A DNA stretch of 64,000 nucleotides from Streptomyces sp. NRRL F-6492 (GCF_001280125.1 NZ_LGEG01000035.1:1-64000); one strand, 5' to 3'; counted from the first letter of the stretch, positions 42,834 to 51,646 are shown. Notes: generated from the letters alone by a model not told the origin. Numbers and translations are program-made.

Positions 42834-44579
42834 ATGAACAACGGGAAGCCGAACTGGTGGAGCCGTCCTTCGAGCACACCGGAGGCGGCGCGGATACCCT
42901 CGCCGTCTCCGTCCGGTGACGGCGAGGGCGACTTCCCCCTGCCCGCGCCACAGCCGTCGGCGGCGCCGCCCGCGCCCCCGGAGACCCCGGCACCGCCCGC
43001 CGCGCCCGCCGGGACCGACGTCCAGGCCCCCGAGCCCGCCGGGGCCGACCTTCCGGCCCCCGCGCCTGCCGCGCCCGGCTCCCCGGAGCCCTCGCCCTCC
43101 GTCGTCCTGACCAAGGGCGAACCCCCGGCGCAGGCACCGGTCCAGGCGCAGGACCCGGCGCCCGAGCCCACCCCCGCCCCCGTGCCCGCGCCGCCGGCGG
43201 ACCCGGCTCCCGCGCCGCAGGCACAGGCGCAGGCGCAGCCCCTGCACGCGCCCGACGAGTACCGGACGCCGCCCTACGGCGAGCCCGGACCGTGGGCGCC
43301 CGCGCCGCCCGTGCAGCGGCTCCCGGGCCCCGTACCGCCCCAGCAGGGCCCCGTGCACCCCGTACCGCCGCAGCCGCAGCCGCAGGGCCCCGCGCCCTGG
43401 GGGCAGTACGACCCCTGGGGCGTCGGCGGTCCCGCGCTTCCGCCCGCGCCCGCGAAGAAGTCCCGCAAGGGGCTCGCCGTCGCGGGGGCGCTCGTCTTCG
43501 CGCTGCTCACCGGCGTCATCGGCGGCGGGATCGGCGCGTACGTCGAGCGCAACGGCGGACTCACCACCGTCGAGCTGCCCCAGGCCGGCGCCGAGGACAC
43601 CGGCCGCGCCCCCGACAGCGTGGCCGGGATCGCCGCCAGCGCCCTGCCCGGCGTGGTCACCCTGCACGTCAAGGGCAGCGGCTCGTCCGGCACCGGCACC
43701 GGTTTCGTCCTGAACACCAAGGGCCACATCCTCACCAACAACCACGTCGTGGACGGGGCCCGGTCCTCCGCGGACATCTCGGTGACCTTCTCCAGCGGGG
43801 AGACCGCCCGCGCCAAGCTCGTCGGCAAGGACACCGGCTACGACCTGGCCGTCGTCCAGGTCACCGGCGTCTCCGGGCTCAAGCCCCTGCCGCTCGGCAA
43901 CTCCGACAACGTGCGCGTCGGGGACCCCGTCGTCGCCATCGGCGCCCCCTTCGACCTCTCCAACACGGTCACCTCCGGCATCATCAGCGCCAAGGAGCGC
44001 CCGATCACCGCCGGCGGCGAGAAGGGCGACGGCAGCGACATCAGCTACGTCGACGCGCTCCAGACCGACGCCCCCATCAACCCCGGCAACTCCGGCGGGC
44101 CCCTCCTCGACTCCAAGGCCCGGGTCGTCGGCATCAACAGCGCGATCCGCGCGGCCGGCGGGTCCGGCGGCGACGGCGAGGGCGACGGCGCGAGCCAGCC
44201 CGGCTCCATCGGCCTCGGCTTCGCCATACCGATCAACCAGGGCAAGCGGGTCGCCGAGGAGCTCATCAGGACCGGCAGGGCGACCCACCCGGTCATCGGT
44301 GTGAGCCTCGACATGCAGTACAACGGCGACGGCGCCCGCGTCGGCGAGAAGGGCAAGGACGGCACCGCCTCCGTCACGCCCGGCGGCCCGGCCGCCAAGG
44401 CGGGGCTCCGGCCCGGCGACGTCATCACCAAGGTCGACGGCCAGCGCGTGCACAACGGCGAGGAGCTCATCGTGAAGATCCGCGCCCACCGCCCCGGCGA
44501 CCGCTTGGAGCTCACCCTGGACCGCGACGGCAAAGAGCTGACAAAGACGCTGACGCTCGGCTCCTCGCAGGGCACCTGA
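42834..44579 (+). CDS. htrA: HtrA/DegP-like trypsin-type serine protease with PDZ domain
   Basis: The 581-residue membrane protease starts at ATG 42834 behind GGGGAGAG. Residues 1-205 are cytoplasmic and Pro/Ala-rich. A membrane helix lies at about 210-233 (LAVAGALVFALLTGVIGGGIGAYV). The protease domain carries the triad: His in TNNHVVDG (about 304), Asp in GYDLAVVQV (about 337) and Ser in NPGNSGGPLL (about 421). The C-terminal PDZ domain includes GGPAAKAGLRPGDVI and GEELIVKIRAHRPGD. It degrades or refolds damaged envelope proteins. It is encoded 76 bases after the anti-sigma gene and is probably part of the same stress operon. Confidence 0.95.
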   Translation: MNNGKPNWWSRPSSTPEAARIPSPSPSGDGEGDFPLPAPQPSAAPPAPPETPAPPAAPAGTDVQAPEPAGADLPAPAPAAPGSPEPSPSVVLTKGEPPAQAPVQAQDPAPEPTPAPVPAPPADPAPAPQAQAQAQPLHAPDEYRTPPYGEPGPWAPAPPVQRLPGPVPPQQGPVHPVPPQPQPQGPAPWGQYDPWGVGGPALPPAPAKKSRKGLAVAGALVFALLTGVIGGGIGAYVERNGGLTTVELPQAGAEDTGRAPDSVAGIAASALPGVVTLHVKGSGSSGTGTGFVLNTKGHILTNNHVVDGARSSADISVTFSSGETARAKLVGKDTGYDLAVVQVTGVSGLKPLPLGNSDNVRVGDPVVAIGAPFDLSNTVTSGIISAKERPITAGGEKGDGSDISYVDALQTDAPINPGNSGGPLLDSKARVVGINSAIRAAGGSGGDGEGDGASQPGSIGLGFAIPINQGKRVAEELIRTGRATHPVIGVSLDMQYNGDGARVGEKGKDGTASVTPGGPAAKAGLRPGDVITKVDGQRVHNGEELIVKIRAHRPGDRLELTLDRDGKELTKTLTLGSSQGT

Positions 44580-44602
44580 GCGCCATGCTCCGGACACCAC
44601 GA

Positions 44603-44632
44603 GGTACCCGCCGGGTGGTTTCGGCGGGTACC
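44603..44632 (+). terminator. Terminator after htrA
   Basis: GGTACCCGCC (44603-44612) pairs with GGCGGGTACC (44623-44632) with a 10-base loop. Outside it, CCAC and GTGG can add further pairs. It lies 38 bases before the tatB start, so it may only attenuate. Confidence 0.65.
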
Positions 44633-44670
44633 GTGGACCGGGCCCCGGACCGGCGTGAAGGAGCTACCAG

Positions 44671-45129
44671 GTGTTCAGCGACATAGGCGCACTCGAGCTG
44701 GTGACGCTCGTCGTCCTCGCCGTGCTCGTCTTCGGGCCGGACAAGCTCCCGAAGGTGATCCAGGACGTCTCCCGCTTCGTCCGGAAGATCCGCGAGTTCT
44801 CCGACAGCGCGAAGAGCGACATCCGCAGCGAGCTGGGACCGGAGTTCAAGGACTTCGAGTTCGAGGACCTCAACCCCAAGACGTTCCTGCGCAAGCAGAT
44901 GGAGAACAACGAGGACCTCCGGGAGCTGCGCGGCACCTTCGACCTCAAGAAGGAGATCAACGAGGTCGCCGACGCGGTCCACGGCCGCGAGACCCTGCCC
45001 GCCGTCAACGGCTCCGCGGGCACCGGAGCACCGGTCGACGGCTCCCCGGCGGGCGGCCCGGACCTCCTCAAGAAGCAGGACAAGCCGGACACCGGCGAGC
45101 GCCCCCCGTACGACTCCGACGCGACCTGA
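44671..45129 (+). CDS. tatB: Sec-independent protein translocase subunit TatB
   Basis: The 152-residue protein starts at GTG 44671 behind AAGGAG. It has the TatB layout: a short N-terminal membrane helix (ALELVTLVVLAVLVFGP, with the conserved Glu near its start), the FGP hinge, an amphipathic helix (DKLPKVIQDVSRFVRKIREF) and a long charged C-terminal region. The length favours TatB over TatA. With TatC it forms the receptor for twin-arginine precursors. Its position after htrA matches Rv1223-Rv1224. Confidence 0.93.
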   Translation: MFSDIGALELVTLVVLAVLVFGPDKLPKVIQDVSRFVRKIREFSDSAKSDIRSELGPEFKDFEFEDLNPKTFLRKQMENNEDLRELRGTFDLKKEINEVADAVHGRETLPAVNGSAGTGAPVDGSPAGGPDLLKKQDKPDTGERPPYDSDAT

Positions 45130-45203
45130 CGACGGGCTGTCACCGATCCGGCGCGCCCCGGTGGCTATCCTCGCTCTGTTGACGGAACGAGGAGGCGGCC
45201 GAG

Positions 45204-45830
45204 ATGGAGACCACGAGCCGGGTGGAGGGCACGCCCGTGGCCCGGCGGATCGACGAGGGCTACCTGCGGGCGCCCTTCGCCTGGTACGGCCTCGACGAGG
45301 CGTTCACCGGGCCGCGCCGGCTGATGCAGGTCGGCACGGCGGCCGACGGCAGCGTGCAGCACGGATCGACCGGGCACGGTGACGTGCCGTCGATAAAGTC
45401 GGACGCGAGCGGCGCGGAGAAGGAGCGTTTCACCGTCGTCGTGACGGTCGCGGCGAGCCCCGTCCGGCGGACCGGCGACGGGACGGGCGTCCTCGACGCC
45501 ACCACCGTCTCCTCCGCCGCCTGGCTGGCCGGCTCCGGACTGCTCGTCCACACCTGGCCGGCCACGCTCGACCACGTGACGCGCGACAACTGGCTGGACC
45601 AGCAGACCGAGACGGCCTTCGAGCTCGCCGACGACCTCGACGGGCCCGCCTGGACGACGCTCTCGCTGCCCGTGGACGGGGTGCCGGTGCCGTTCCACTA
45701 CCGCGAGTCCGAGTTCGGCTGGGTCCTGGCCGGCTCGGCGGCGGGCGTGCACCTGGGGGCGTACGGGCGGGGGATGAGCGCGTACGGGCTCGGGTTCTCG
45801 CAGATCAAGGACCTCGACGCGTACGCGTAG
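45204..45830 (+). CDS. Conserved hypothetical protein
   Basis: The 208-residue protein starts at ATG 45204 behind GAGGCGGCCGAG. It is probably cytoplasmic: no signal peptide and no membrane segment. Central beta-rich segments (RFTVVVTVAASPVRR, AWTTLSLPVDGVPVPFHYRE, FGWVLAGSAAGVHLGAYG) look like a single alpha/beta domain. I do not recognise the family. It stands alone between tatB and the convergent mrp gene. Confidence 0.8.
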   Translation: METTSRVEGTPVARRIDEGYLRAPFAWYGLDEAFTGPRRLMQVGTAADGSVQHGSTGHGDVPSIKSDASGAEKERFTVVVTVAASPVRRTGDGTGVLDATTVSSAAWLAGSGLLVHTWPATLDHVTRDNWLDQQTETAFELADDLDGPAWTTLSLPVDGVPVPFHYRESEFGWVLAGSAAGVHLGAYGRGMSAYGLGFSQIKDLDAYA

Positions 45831-45847
45831 GACGCGGAGGCGGGAAA

Positions 45848-45885
45848 GGTGAAGGGGCGCCCCCGCGCGGGGGCGCCCCTTCACC
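45848..45885. terminator. Perfect 38-bp palindromic terminator between convergent genes
   Basis: GGTGAAGGGGCGCCCCCGC (45848-45866) is followed directly by its inverse complement (45867-45885). The centre is GC-rich, so the real loop will be 4 bases or more. It serves the hypothetical gene and mrp. Confidence 0.88.
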
Positions 45886-45901
45886 GTGCGTCGGGATCCG
45901 C

Positions 45902-47035
45902 TCAGAACTTGTTCCGCGGCGTGATGCCCAGGCTCATGCCCGACAGGCCGCGCTGGCGGCCGCCCAGCTTGCCCGCGATGGCGCGCAGCGCCGCGCCGGC
46001 GGGGGAGTCCGGGTCCGACAGGACGACCGGCCTGCCGTCGTCGCCGCCCTCGCGCAGCCGCACGTCGATCGGGATCGAGCCGAGGACCGGGACCGTCGCG
46101 CCCGTGGTCTGCGTCAGGCCGTCCGCGACCTTCTGGCCGCCGCCGGTGCCGAACACGTCCACCATCTCGTCGCAGTGCGGACACGGCAGGCCCGCCATGT
46201 TCTCGACGACGCCGACGATCTTCTGGTGCGTCTGGACGGCGATCGAGCCGGCCCGCTCGGCGACCTCGGCCGCCGCCTGCTGCGGGGTCGTGACGACCAG
46301 GATCTCCGCGTTCGGCACGAGCTGCGCGACCGAGATCGCGATGTCGCCGGTGCCCGGCGGCAGGTCGAGCAGGAGGACGTCCAGGTCGCCCCAGTACACG
46401 TCCGCGAGGAACTGCTGGAGCGCGCGGTGCAGCATCGGGCCGCGCCACACGACCGGCGCGTTGCCCGGGGTGAACATGCCGATCGAGATGACCTTCACGC
46501 CGTTCGCCGACGGCGGCATGATCATGTTCTCGACCTGGGTCGGACGCCCGTCCGCGCCCAGCATCCGGGGCACGCTGTGGCCGTAGATGTCGGCGTCGAC
46601 GACACCGACCTTCAGCCCGTCGGCGGCCATCGCGGCCGCCAGGTTCACGGTCACGGAGGACTTGCCGACGCCGCCCTTGCCGGACGCCACCGCGTACACC
46701 CGGGTCAGCGAGCCGGGCTTCGCGAAGGGCACCTCGCGCTCGGCGCCGCCGCCGCGCAGCGCCGCAGCCAGCTCCTTGCGCTGCTCGTCGCCCATCACGT
46801 CCAGCGTCACGTCGACGCCGGTGACGCCCTCGACGCGGGACACGGCCTCGGTCACCCGCTGGGTGATGGTGTCGCGCATGGGGCAGCCGGCGACGGTCAG
46901 GTAGACCGTGACGGCGACCCTGCCGTCCGGCTCGATCTCCACCGACTTGACCATGCCGAGCTCAGTGATCGGCTTGTTGATCTCAGGGTCGTTCACCGTC
47001 GCCAGTGCCGCGAGCACCGCGTCTTCCGTAGCCAT
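45902..47035 (-). CDS. mrp: Iron-sulfur cluster carrier ATPase Mrp/ApbC
   Basis: The 377-residue protein has an N-terminal MIP18/DUF59 domain (VNDPEINKPITELGMVKSV, with Cys in TVAGCPMRD) and a ParA/MRP P-loop domain with the deviant Walker A ASGKGGVGKSSVTVNLA. The bridging CxxC is at AGLPCPHCDEM. It assembles and transfers Fe-S clusters in the cytoplasm. The ATG at 47035 has no ribosome site. TACCAT ends 7 bases before it on the same strand, so the mRNA may be leaderless. It corresponds to Rv1229c. Confidence 0.95.
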   Translation of the reverse strand: MATEDAVLAALATVNDPEINKPITELGMVKSVEIEPDGRVAVTVYLTVAGCPMRDTITQRVTEAVSRVEGVTGVDVTLDVMGDEQRKELAAALRGGGAEREVPFAKPGSLTRVYAVASGKGGVGKSSVTVNLAAAMAADGLKVGVVDADIYGHSVPRMLGADGRPTQVENMIMPPSANGVKVISIGMFTPGNAPVVWRGPMLHRALQQFLADVYWGDLDVLLLDLPPGTGDIAISVAQLVPNAEILVVTTPQQAAAEVAERAGSIAVQTHQKIVGVVENMAGLPCPHCDEMVDVFGTGGGQKVADGLTQTTGATVPVLGSIPIDVRLREGGDDGRPVVLSDPDSPAGAALRAIAGKLGGRQRGLSGMSLGITPRNKF

Positions 47036-47042
47036 ACCGACG

Positions 47043-47048
47043 ATGGTA
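47043..47048 (-). promoter_or_regulatory. Candidate -10 element for leaderless mrp mRNA
   Basis: On the minus strand TACCAT is followed by 7 bases and then the mrp ATG. No matching -35 at the usual distance; a TTGACA lies 28 bases upstream, which is too far. Confidence 0.3.
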
Positions 47049-47078
47049 CGGCGCGGAGCACCGGCCCATGAAAGGCTG

Positions 47079-47642
47079 TCAACGGTCGGGTACGTCACTT
47101 CCCCGGCCGCCGCCGGACGGGAATAGATCCCGGCGCTCCTCCATCTCCTTGAGGAGGTCCTGGAGCTCGGAGCGGATCCAGTCGCGCGTGGCGACCTCGC
47201 CCAGGCCCATGCGCAGCGCCGCGATCTCCCGCGTCAGGTACTCGGTGTCCGCGATCGACCGCTCGTTCTGCTTCCGGTCCTGTTCGAGGTTGACCCGGTC
47301 CCGGTCGTCCTGCCGGTTCTGGGCGAGCAGGATCAGCGGCGCCGCGTACGAGGCCTGGAGGGACAGCGCGAGCGTCAGGAAGATGAACGGGTACTCGTCG
47401 AACTTCAGCGCCCCCGGCGCGAAGATGTTCCACAGCACCCAGACGACGATCGTCAGCGTCATCCAGACCAGGAACCGCCCGGTCCCCAGGAAGCGGGCGA
47501 TCCGCTCCGACATCCGCCCGAAGGCCTCGGGGTCGTACTCCGGCAGCAGTCGGGCCCGCCGCTCGCGCGGCAGGTCGAGCCGGATCCGGGGCACGGCCCG
47601 TTCCCGCTCCCGCTCCCGGTCCTGCGTGCGTTCAGCGGCCAT
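47079..47642 (-). CDS. DUF1003 membrane protein
   Basis: The 187-residue protein starts at ATG 47642, inside an 11-base overlap with the upstream MgtE_N/CBS gene. After a basic N-terminus (RERERAVPRIRLDLPRERRA) come two membrane helices (WMTLTIVVWVLWNIFAP; YPFIFLTLALSLQASYAAPLILLAQNR), the DUF1003 core. An acidic/basic coiled-coil C-terminus follows (LQDLLKEMEERRDL). The family often accompanies Mg2+/CorA-like genes, consistent with corA nearby. No direct function is known to me. Confidence 0.9.
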   Translation of the reverse strand: MAAERTQDRERERERAVPRIRLDLPRERRARLLPEYDPEAFGRMSERIARFLGTGRFLVWMTLTIVVWVLWNIFAPGALKFDEYPFIFLTLALSLQASYAAPLILLAQNRQDDRDRVNLEQDRKQNERSIADTEYLTREIAALRMGLGEVATRDWIRSELQDLLKEMEERRDLFPSGGGRGSDVPDR

Positions 47643-48915
47643 GCCCCGCCCCCTCCTCGTGGAACTCGGTCTCGCGCCAGTCGTCCGGCAGCAGGTGGTC
47701 GAGCACGTCGTCGACGGTGACCGCGCCGAGCAGGGAGCCGCTCTCGTCCACGACGGGCGCGGCGACCATGTTGTACGCGGCGAGGTAGCTGGTGACGGCC
47801 GGCAGCGGCGTGTCCGGGCCGAGCGGCGGCAGGTCGCTGTCCACGATCGAGCTGACGAGCGTGAACGGCGGGTCCCGGAGCAGCCGCTGGAAGTGCACCG
47901 TGCCCAGGTACTTCCCGGTCGGCGTCTCGTCCGGCGGCCGGCACACGTACACCTGCGCGGCGAGCGCCGGGGACAGGTCCTGCTGGCGGACCCGGGCCAG
48001 CGCGTCCGCGACGGTCGCGTCCGGCCGCAGCACGATCGGCTCCGTCGTCATCAGACCGCCCGCCGTGCGCTCCTCGTACGCCAGGAGGCGCCGCACGTCC
48101 GCCGCGTCGTCCGGCTGCATCAGGGTCAGCAGCCGCTCCTGGTCCTCCTCGGGCAGCTCGGACAGCAGGTCGGCCGCGTCGTCCGGGTCCATCGCCTCCA
48201 GGACGTCGGCCGCGCGCTCCTCCTTCAGCTTGCCGAGGATCTCGATCTGGTCGTCCTCGGGGAGCTCTTCGAGGACGTCCGCGAGCCGGTCGTCGTCGAG
48301 GGCCGCGGCCACCTCGGCGCGCCGCTTGGGGGAGAGGTGGTGCAGCGCGTTGGCCAGGTCGGCCGGGCGCAGCTTCTCGAAGGTGGCGAGCAGGCTCTCG
48401 GCGCCCTGGCCGTGCTCCTCCAGGGAGAAGCCGGTGACGGCCGACCACTCGACGGTCAGCGTCTCGCCCTTGCGGCGCAGCGCCCCGCCCTTGCCCTTGC
48501 GGACGAAGACCTTGTCGATCTCCCAGTCGCGGCGGGCGGGCAGCTGCTGGATGGCGACGTCGAGGACGGTGACCTCCTCGCCCTCCCGCCCGTCGGACCC
48601 CACGAGCCGGACCCGTCGGTCGAGGAGCTCGCCGAGGACGAGCCGCTCGGTGGGCCGCTGCTCGAAGCGGCGCATGTTGACCACGCCGGTGGTGATGACC
48701 TGCCCGGACTCGACGCCGGTGATCCGGGTCATCGGCACGAAGACCCGGCGGCGGCTCAGCACCTCCACGACCATGCCGAGCAGGCGCGGCGGGCGGCGGC
48801 CGACCCGGAGCATGGCCACCAGGTCGCTGACCCGGCCGACCTGGTCGCCGACGGGGTCGAAGACGGGGACCCCCGCCAGGTGGGAGACGAAGATCCGGGG
48901 GGCGCCTGCCGCCAT
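47632..48915 (-). CDS. MgtE_N and CBS domain regulatory protein (soluble, Rv1232c-like)
   Basis: The 427-residue protein starts at ATG 48915 behind AGGAGG. It has an N-terminal PRC-barrel-like part (VSHLAGVPVFDPVGDQVGRVSDLVA), an MgtE_N superhelix with repeated acidic hairpins (LPEDDQIEILGKL, MDPDDAADLLSELPEEDQ) and two CBS domains (TTEPIVLRPDATVADALA; YLAAYNMVAAPVVDESGSLL). The transmembrane channel of MgtE is missing, so it is a sensor-like soluble relative rather than a transporter. It may sense Mg2+ or nucleotides and act with the coupled DUF1003 protein or CorA (inferred). Confidence 0.92.
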   Translation of the reverse strand: MAAGAPRIFVSHLAGVPVFDPVGDQVGRVSDLVAMLRVGRRPPRLLGMVVEVLSRRRVFVPMTRITGVESGQVITTGVVNMRRFEQRPTERLVLGELLDRRVRLVGSDGREGEEVTVLDVAIQQLPARRDWEIDKVFVRKGKGGALRRKGETLTVEWSAVTGFSLEEHGQGAESLLATFEKLRPADLANALHHLSPKRRAEVAAALDDDRLADVLEELPEDDQIEILGKLKEERAADVLEAMDPDDAADLLSELPEEDQERLLTLMQPDDAADVRRLLAYEERTAGGLMTTEPIVLRPDATVADALARVRQQDLSPALAAQVYVCRPPDETPTGKYLGTVHFQRLLRDPPFTLVSSIVDSDLPPLGPDTPLPAVTSYLAAYNMVAAPVVDESGSLLGAVTVDDVLDHLLPDDWRETEFHEEGAGHGR

Positions 48916-49093
48916 GCCACGCGCCTCCTGGGTGTCGCACGATTCGAGTCCTCGCGGCGCCCGGCCGGTGATCGCGGAGCGCTACCGGTTCAGGCTAGCC
49001 CGTGCCGTTGCGGCCCGCCCCGGCAGTGCCTCCGTACGGCTGCCTGCGGGGGCCGCCGGCCGGCCCGGGTACGCTGCGGTCTGCTGTTACCCC

Positions 49094-49132
49094 GGTACCG
49101 GAGCCGGAACCCCCGGTACCGCCCGCGGTACC
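49094..49132. repeat. Three GGTACC motifs within 39 bases
   Basis: GGTACC occurs at 49094-49099, 49115-49120 and 49127-49132, each in CCGGTACCG-like context, in the upstream region of the lipoprotein gene. Any two can pair as a hairpin. It may be an operator cluster or a low-complexity tract. Confidence 0.45.
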
Positions 49133-49200
49133 GGACCCCGCCCTTCCGCCCGGCCGGGTCCCGGCGCCCGTACGCCCGCACGACACGAGAGGCAGCGCAG

Positions 49201-49956
49201 ATGACCGTCCGCATCCCGTCATCGCGTATCCGCGGGGCCGCCGTGCCCCTGGCGCTCTGCGCCGGACTGACGGCGGGGCTCACGGCCTGCGCCGCCGACC
49301 CGGACGAGGGGACCAACGGGGTCGGGAGGCTCGCCGCCCCCGACATCGAGCGCGAGGCGCGGACGGTGGCGGACGGGGCGAAGGCGGTGCGCCTGGCCGG
49401 CACCCTGGTCAGCAAGGGCGGCACCTTCAAGCTGAACATGCGCCTCAAGCAGGGCGGCGCCAGCGGCTCGGTGACGACGAGGAACAGCACCTTCGAGCTG
49501 ACGCGGGTCGGCGACACGCTCTACCTGAAGGCCGACGCCGGCTTCTGGTCCCACGACAAGGGCGACGACAAGCCGACGGACGCGGACACCGAGGCCGCCG
49601 AGAAGCTCGACGGCAAGTACGTGAAGGTGCCGCAGGACGACCCCTCGTACAAGCAGCTGCGCGGCTTCACCGACATGAAGCCGCTGCTCGACGGCCTCAT
49701 CGGACTGCACGGCGAGAAGGTCAAGGGCGACCGCACGCGGGTCGGCGGGGTGCGCACGATCAAGGTCAAGGGCGGTGCGGACGGCGAGGGCGGCGTCCTC
49801 GACGTGTCCCTGGACGGCTCCCCGTACCCCGTGCAGTTCGCGCGGGGCGGCGGCGGGGGCGTGGTGATGCTCTCCGACTGGAACAAGGACTTCCCGCTCG
49901 CCGCGCCGACGAAGGACGAGACCGTGGACTACGGCAAGCAGCTGCCCCGCACCTGA
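49201..49956 (+). CDS. LppX/LprG-like envelope lipoprotein
   Basis: The 251-residue protein starts at ATG 49201 behind GAGAGGCAG. The signal peptide ends in a lipobox (GLTAC, Cys at about residue 30). The mature part reads VRLAGTLVSKGGTFKLNMRL, GDTLYLKADAGFW, KYVKVPQDDPSY and GGVRTIKVKGG. This alternation of strands is like the LolA/LppX-type half-barrel lipoproteins that hold lipids between envelope layers. It is anchored outside the membrane. The ligand is unknown. Confidence 0.85.
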   Translation: MTVRIPSSRIRGAAVPLALCAGLTAGLTACAADPDEGTNGVGRLAAPDIEREARTVADGAKAVRLAGTLVSKGGTFKLNMRLKQGGASGSVTTRNSTFELTRVGDTLYLKADAGFWSHDKGDDKPTDADTEAAEKLDGKYVKVPQDDPSYKQLRGFTDMKPLLDGLIGLHGEKVKGDRTRVGGVRTIKVKGGADGEGGVLDVSLDGSPYPVQFARGGGGGVVMLSDWNKDFPLAAPTKDETVDYGKQLPRT

Positions 49957-49984
49957 GGGGCCCGTTCGGCGGGGCGCACGGGCC

Positions 49985-50494
49985 TCAGCGGCGCCTGCGG
50001 CGCTTCAGGAGCAGGCGCGGGAGCGCGGCCGGCGCGGGACGGCGGGTCGTGGCCGCCGTGGGCAGCGGTACGGCCGCCAGGGAGCCGTCCGGCAGCTCCG
50101 CGGCGACCTCCCGCGGGTCGAGCCGCACCACCCGGCACTCGCGCGCCCAGCGGGCGGGCATCGCCTCGCCGTCGGGCGCGTTGAGCCGCTTGCCCTTGAG
50201 CTCCGCGACGGCCGCGTCCCACTCCTCCGTACCGGCGGCGAGCTCGCGCACGGCGGCCGTCCAGGCGACGATCCGGCCGCCCTTGTCCTTGCTGCGGACG
50301 GTCACCTCGGCCGTGCCGCCGTCCACCAGGCCCGGCAGCGGCTGCTCCCCGGGACCGTCGCCGACGACGAACGCGGCGCCGTCGTGCCAGACGTGCCAGA
50401 GCGCGCGGGCGGGCCCGGTGCCGCGCACCCACACCAGGCCGGACTTCTTGGTGGCCTCCTCGACGAGGGCGGGCCCGAGCGGCTGATCGGTCAT
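49985..50494 (-). CDS. Conserved hypothetical protein, possible FMN-binding split barrel
   Basis: The 169-residue protein starts at ATG 50494 and is cytoplasmic by appearance. The segments GLVWVRGTGPARALWHVWHD, GAAFVVGDGPGEQ and GRIVAWTAAVRELAAGTEEW are reminiscent of pyridoxamine-phosphate-oxidase-like split barrels, but key flavin-binding residues cannot be assigned. The tail is very basic (LPRLLLKRRRRR). It is convergent with the lipoprotein gene and downstream of corA by 24 bases, so it is likely cotranscribed with corA. Confidence 0.75.
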   Translation of the reverse strand: MTDQPLGPALVEEATKKSGLVWVRGTGPARALWHVWHDGAAFVVGDGPGEQPLPGLVDGGTAEVTVRSKDKGGRIVAWTAAVRELAAGTEEWDAAVAELKGKRLNAPDGEAMPARWARECRVVRLDPREVAAELPDGSLAAVPLPTAATTRRPAPAALPRLLLKRRRRR

Positions 50495-50518
50495 GGCCGC
50501 AGCCTATCCAAGCCGCTC

Positions 50519-51646
50519 CTACAGCCAGCCGTTGCGCTTGAGGGTGCGGTGGATGGTGAGGCAGACCACGACGATGCCGGTGAGCACCATCGGGTAGCCG
50601 TACTTCCAGTGCAGCTCCGGCATGTGGTCGAAGTTCATGCCGTACACGCCGCAGACCGCCGTGGGGACGGCGACGATCGCCGCCCACGAGGTGATCTTGC
50701 GCATGTCCTCGTTCTGCGCGACGGTCGCCTGCGCCAGGTTGGCCTGGAGGATCGAGTTGAGCAGCTCGTCGAAGCCGACGACCTGCTCCTGGACGCGGGC
50801 GAGGTGGTCCGCGACGTCCCGGAAGTACTTCTGGATGTCCGGGTCCACGAGCCGCATCGGCCGCTCGCTGAGCAGCTGCATCGGCCGCAGCAGCGGCGAG
50901 ACGGCCCGCTTGAACTCCAGGACCTCGCGCTTGAGCTGGTAGATCCGGCCGGTGTCCGTGCCGCGCGTGGAGCCCTTCGCGGCGGGCGAGAAGACGTCGA
51001 TCTCCAGCTGGTCGATGTCGAGTTCGACGGAGTCGGCGACCGCGATGTAGCCGTCGACGACGTGGTCCGCGATGGCGTGCAGGACGGCCGAGGGGCCCTT
51101 GGAGAGCAGCTCGGGCTCCCCCTGGAGGCGGTGGCGCAGGTTGCGCAGGGAGCCCTGGCCGCCGTGCCGGACGGTGATGACGAAGTCGGGGCCGGTGAAG
51201 CACATGACCTCGCCGGTCTCGACGACCTCGCTGGTCGCGGTGAGTTCGGTGTGCTCGACGTAGTGGATCGTCTTGAAGACGGTGAAGAGGGTGTCGTCGT
51301 ACCGCTCCAGCTTGGGCCGCTGGTGGGCGTGGACGGCGTCCTCGACGGCGAGCGGGTGCAGCCCGAACTCGGCGGCGATACCGGCGAATTCGGCCTCGGT
51401 CGGCTCGTGCAGGCCGATCCAGGCGAAGCCGCCCTTCTCCCGTACGCGCCGCATCGCGCCGCGCGGGGTGAGGCACTCGTCGTCCTCGACCCGGCGCCCG
51501 TCGCGGTAGACGGCGCAGTCGACGACGGCGGTGGACGCCGAGTGGTCGCGGGTGGGGTCGTACGCGGTGTACGTGGTGGGGGTCTTGCGCAGGGGGTGCC
51601 GCAGGCTCGGACGGACGGCGGCGCGCAGGTCACGGATCATCGACAT
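50519..51646 (-). CDS. corA: Magnesium/cobalt transporter CorA
   Basis: The protein is 375 residues from ATG 51646, 7 bases after AAGGAG; the ATG at 51652 is too close to that site. It has a large cytoplasmic N-terminal domain with a long helical stalk (VQEQVVGFDELLNSILQANLAQATVAQNEDM). Two C-terminal membrane helices enclose the pore signature YGMNF. The final basic segment (HRTLKRNGWL) is usual. It forms a pentameric Mg2+ channel in the membrane. It matches Rv1239c in position. Upstream lie two 13-bp tandem repeats that might serve regulation. Confidence 0.95.
   Translation of the reverse strand: MSMIRDLRAAVRPSLRHPLRKTPTTYTAYDPTRDHSASTAVVDCAVYRDGRRVEDDECLTPRGAMRRVREKGGFAWIGLHEPTEAEFAGIAAEFGLHPLAVEDAVHAHQRPKLERYDDTLFTVFKTIHYVEHTELTATSEVVETGEVMCFTGPDFVITVRHGGQGSLRNLRHRLQGEPELLSKGPSAVLHAIADHVVDGYIAVADSVELDIDQLEIDVFSPAAKGSTRGTDTGRIYQLKREVLEFKRAVSPLLRPMQLLSERPMRLVDPDIQKYFRDVADHLARVQEQVVGFDELLNSILQANLAQATVAQNEDMRKITSWAAIVAVPTAVCGVYGMNFDHMPELHWKYGYPMVLTGIVVVCLTIHRTLKRNGWL

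Noticed and set aside
47068..49200. Long plus-strand frame opposite the DUF1003 and MgtE_N/CBS genes
   Set aside because: Only its last 251 codons (from 49201) code for a recognisable protein; the rest is antisense shadow of well-supported genes.
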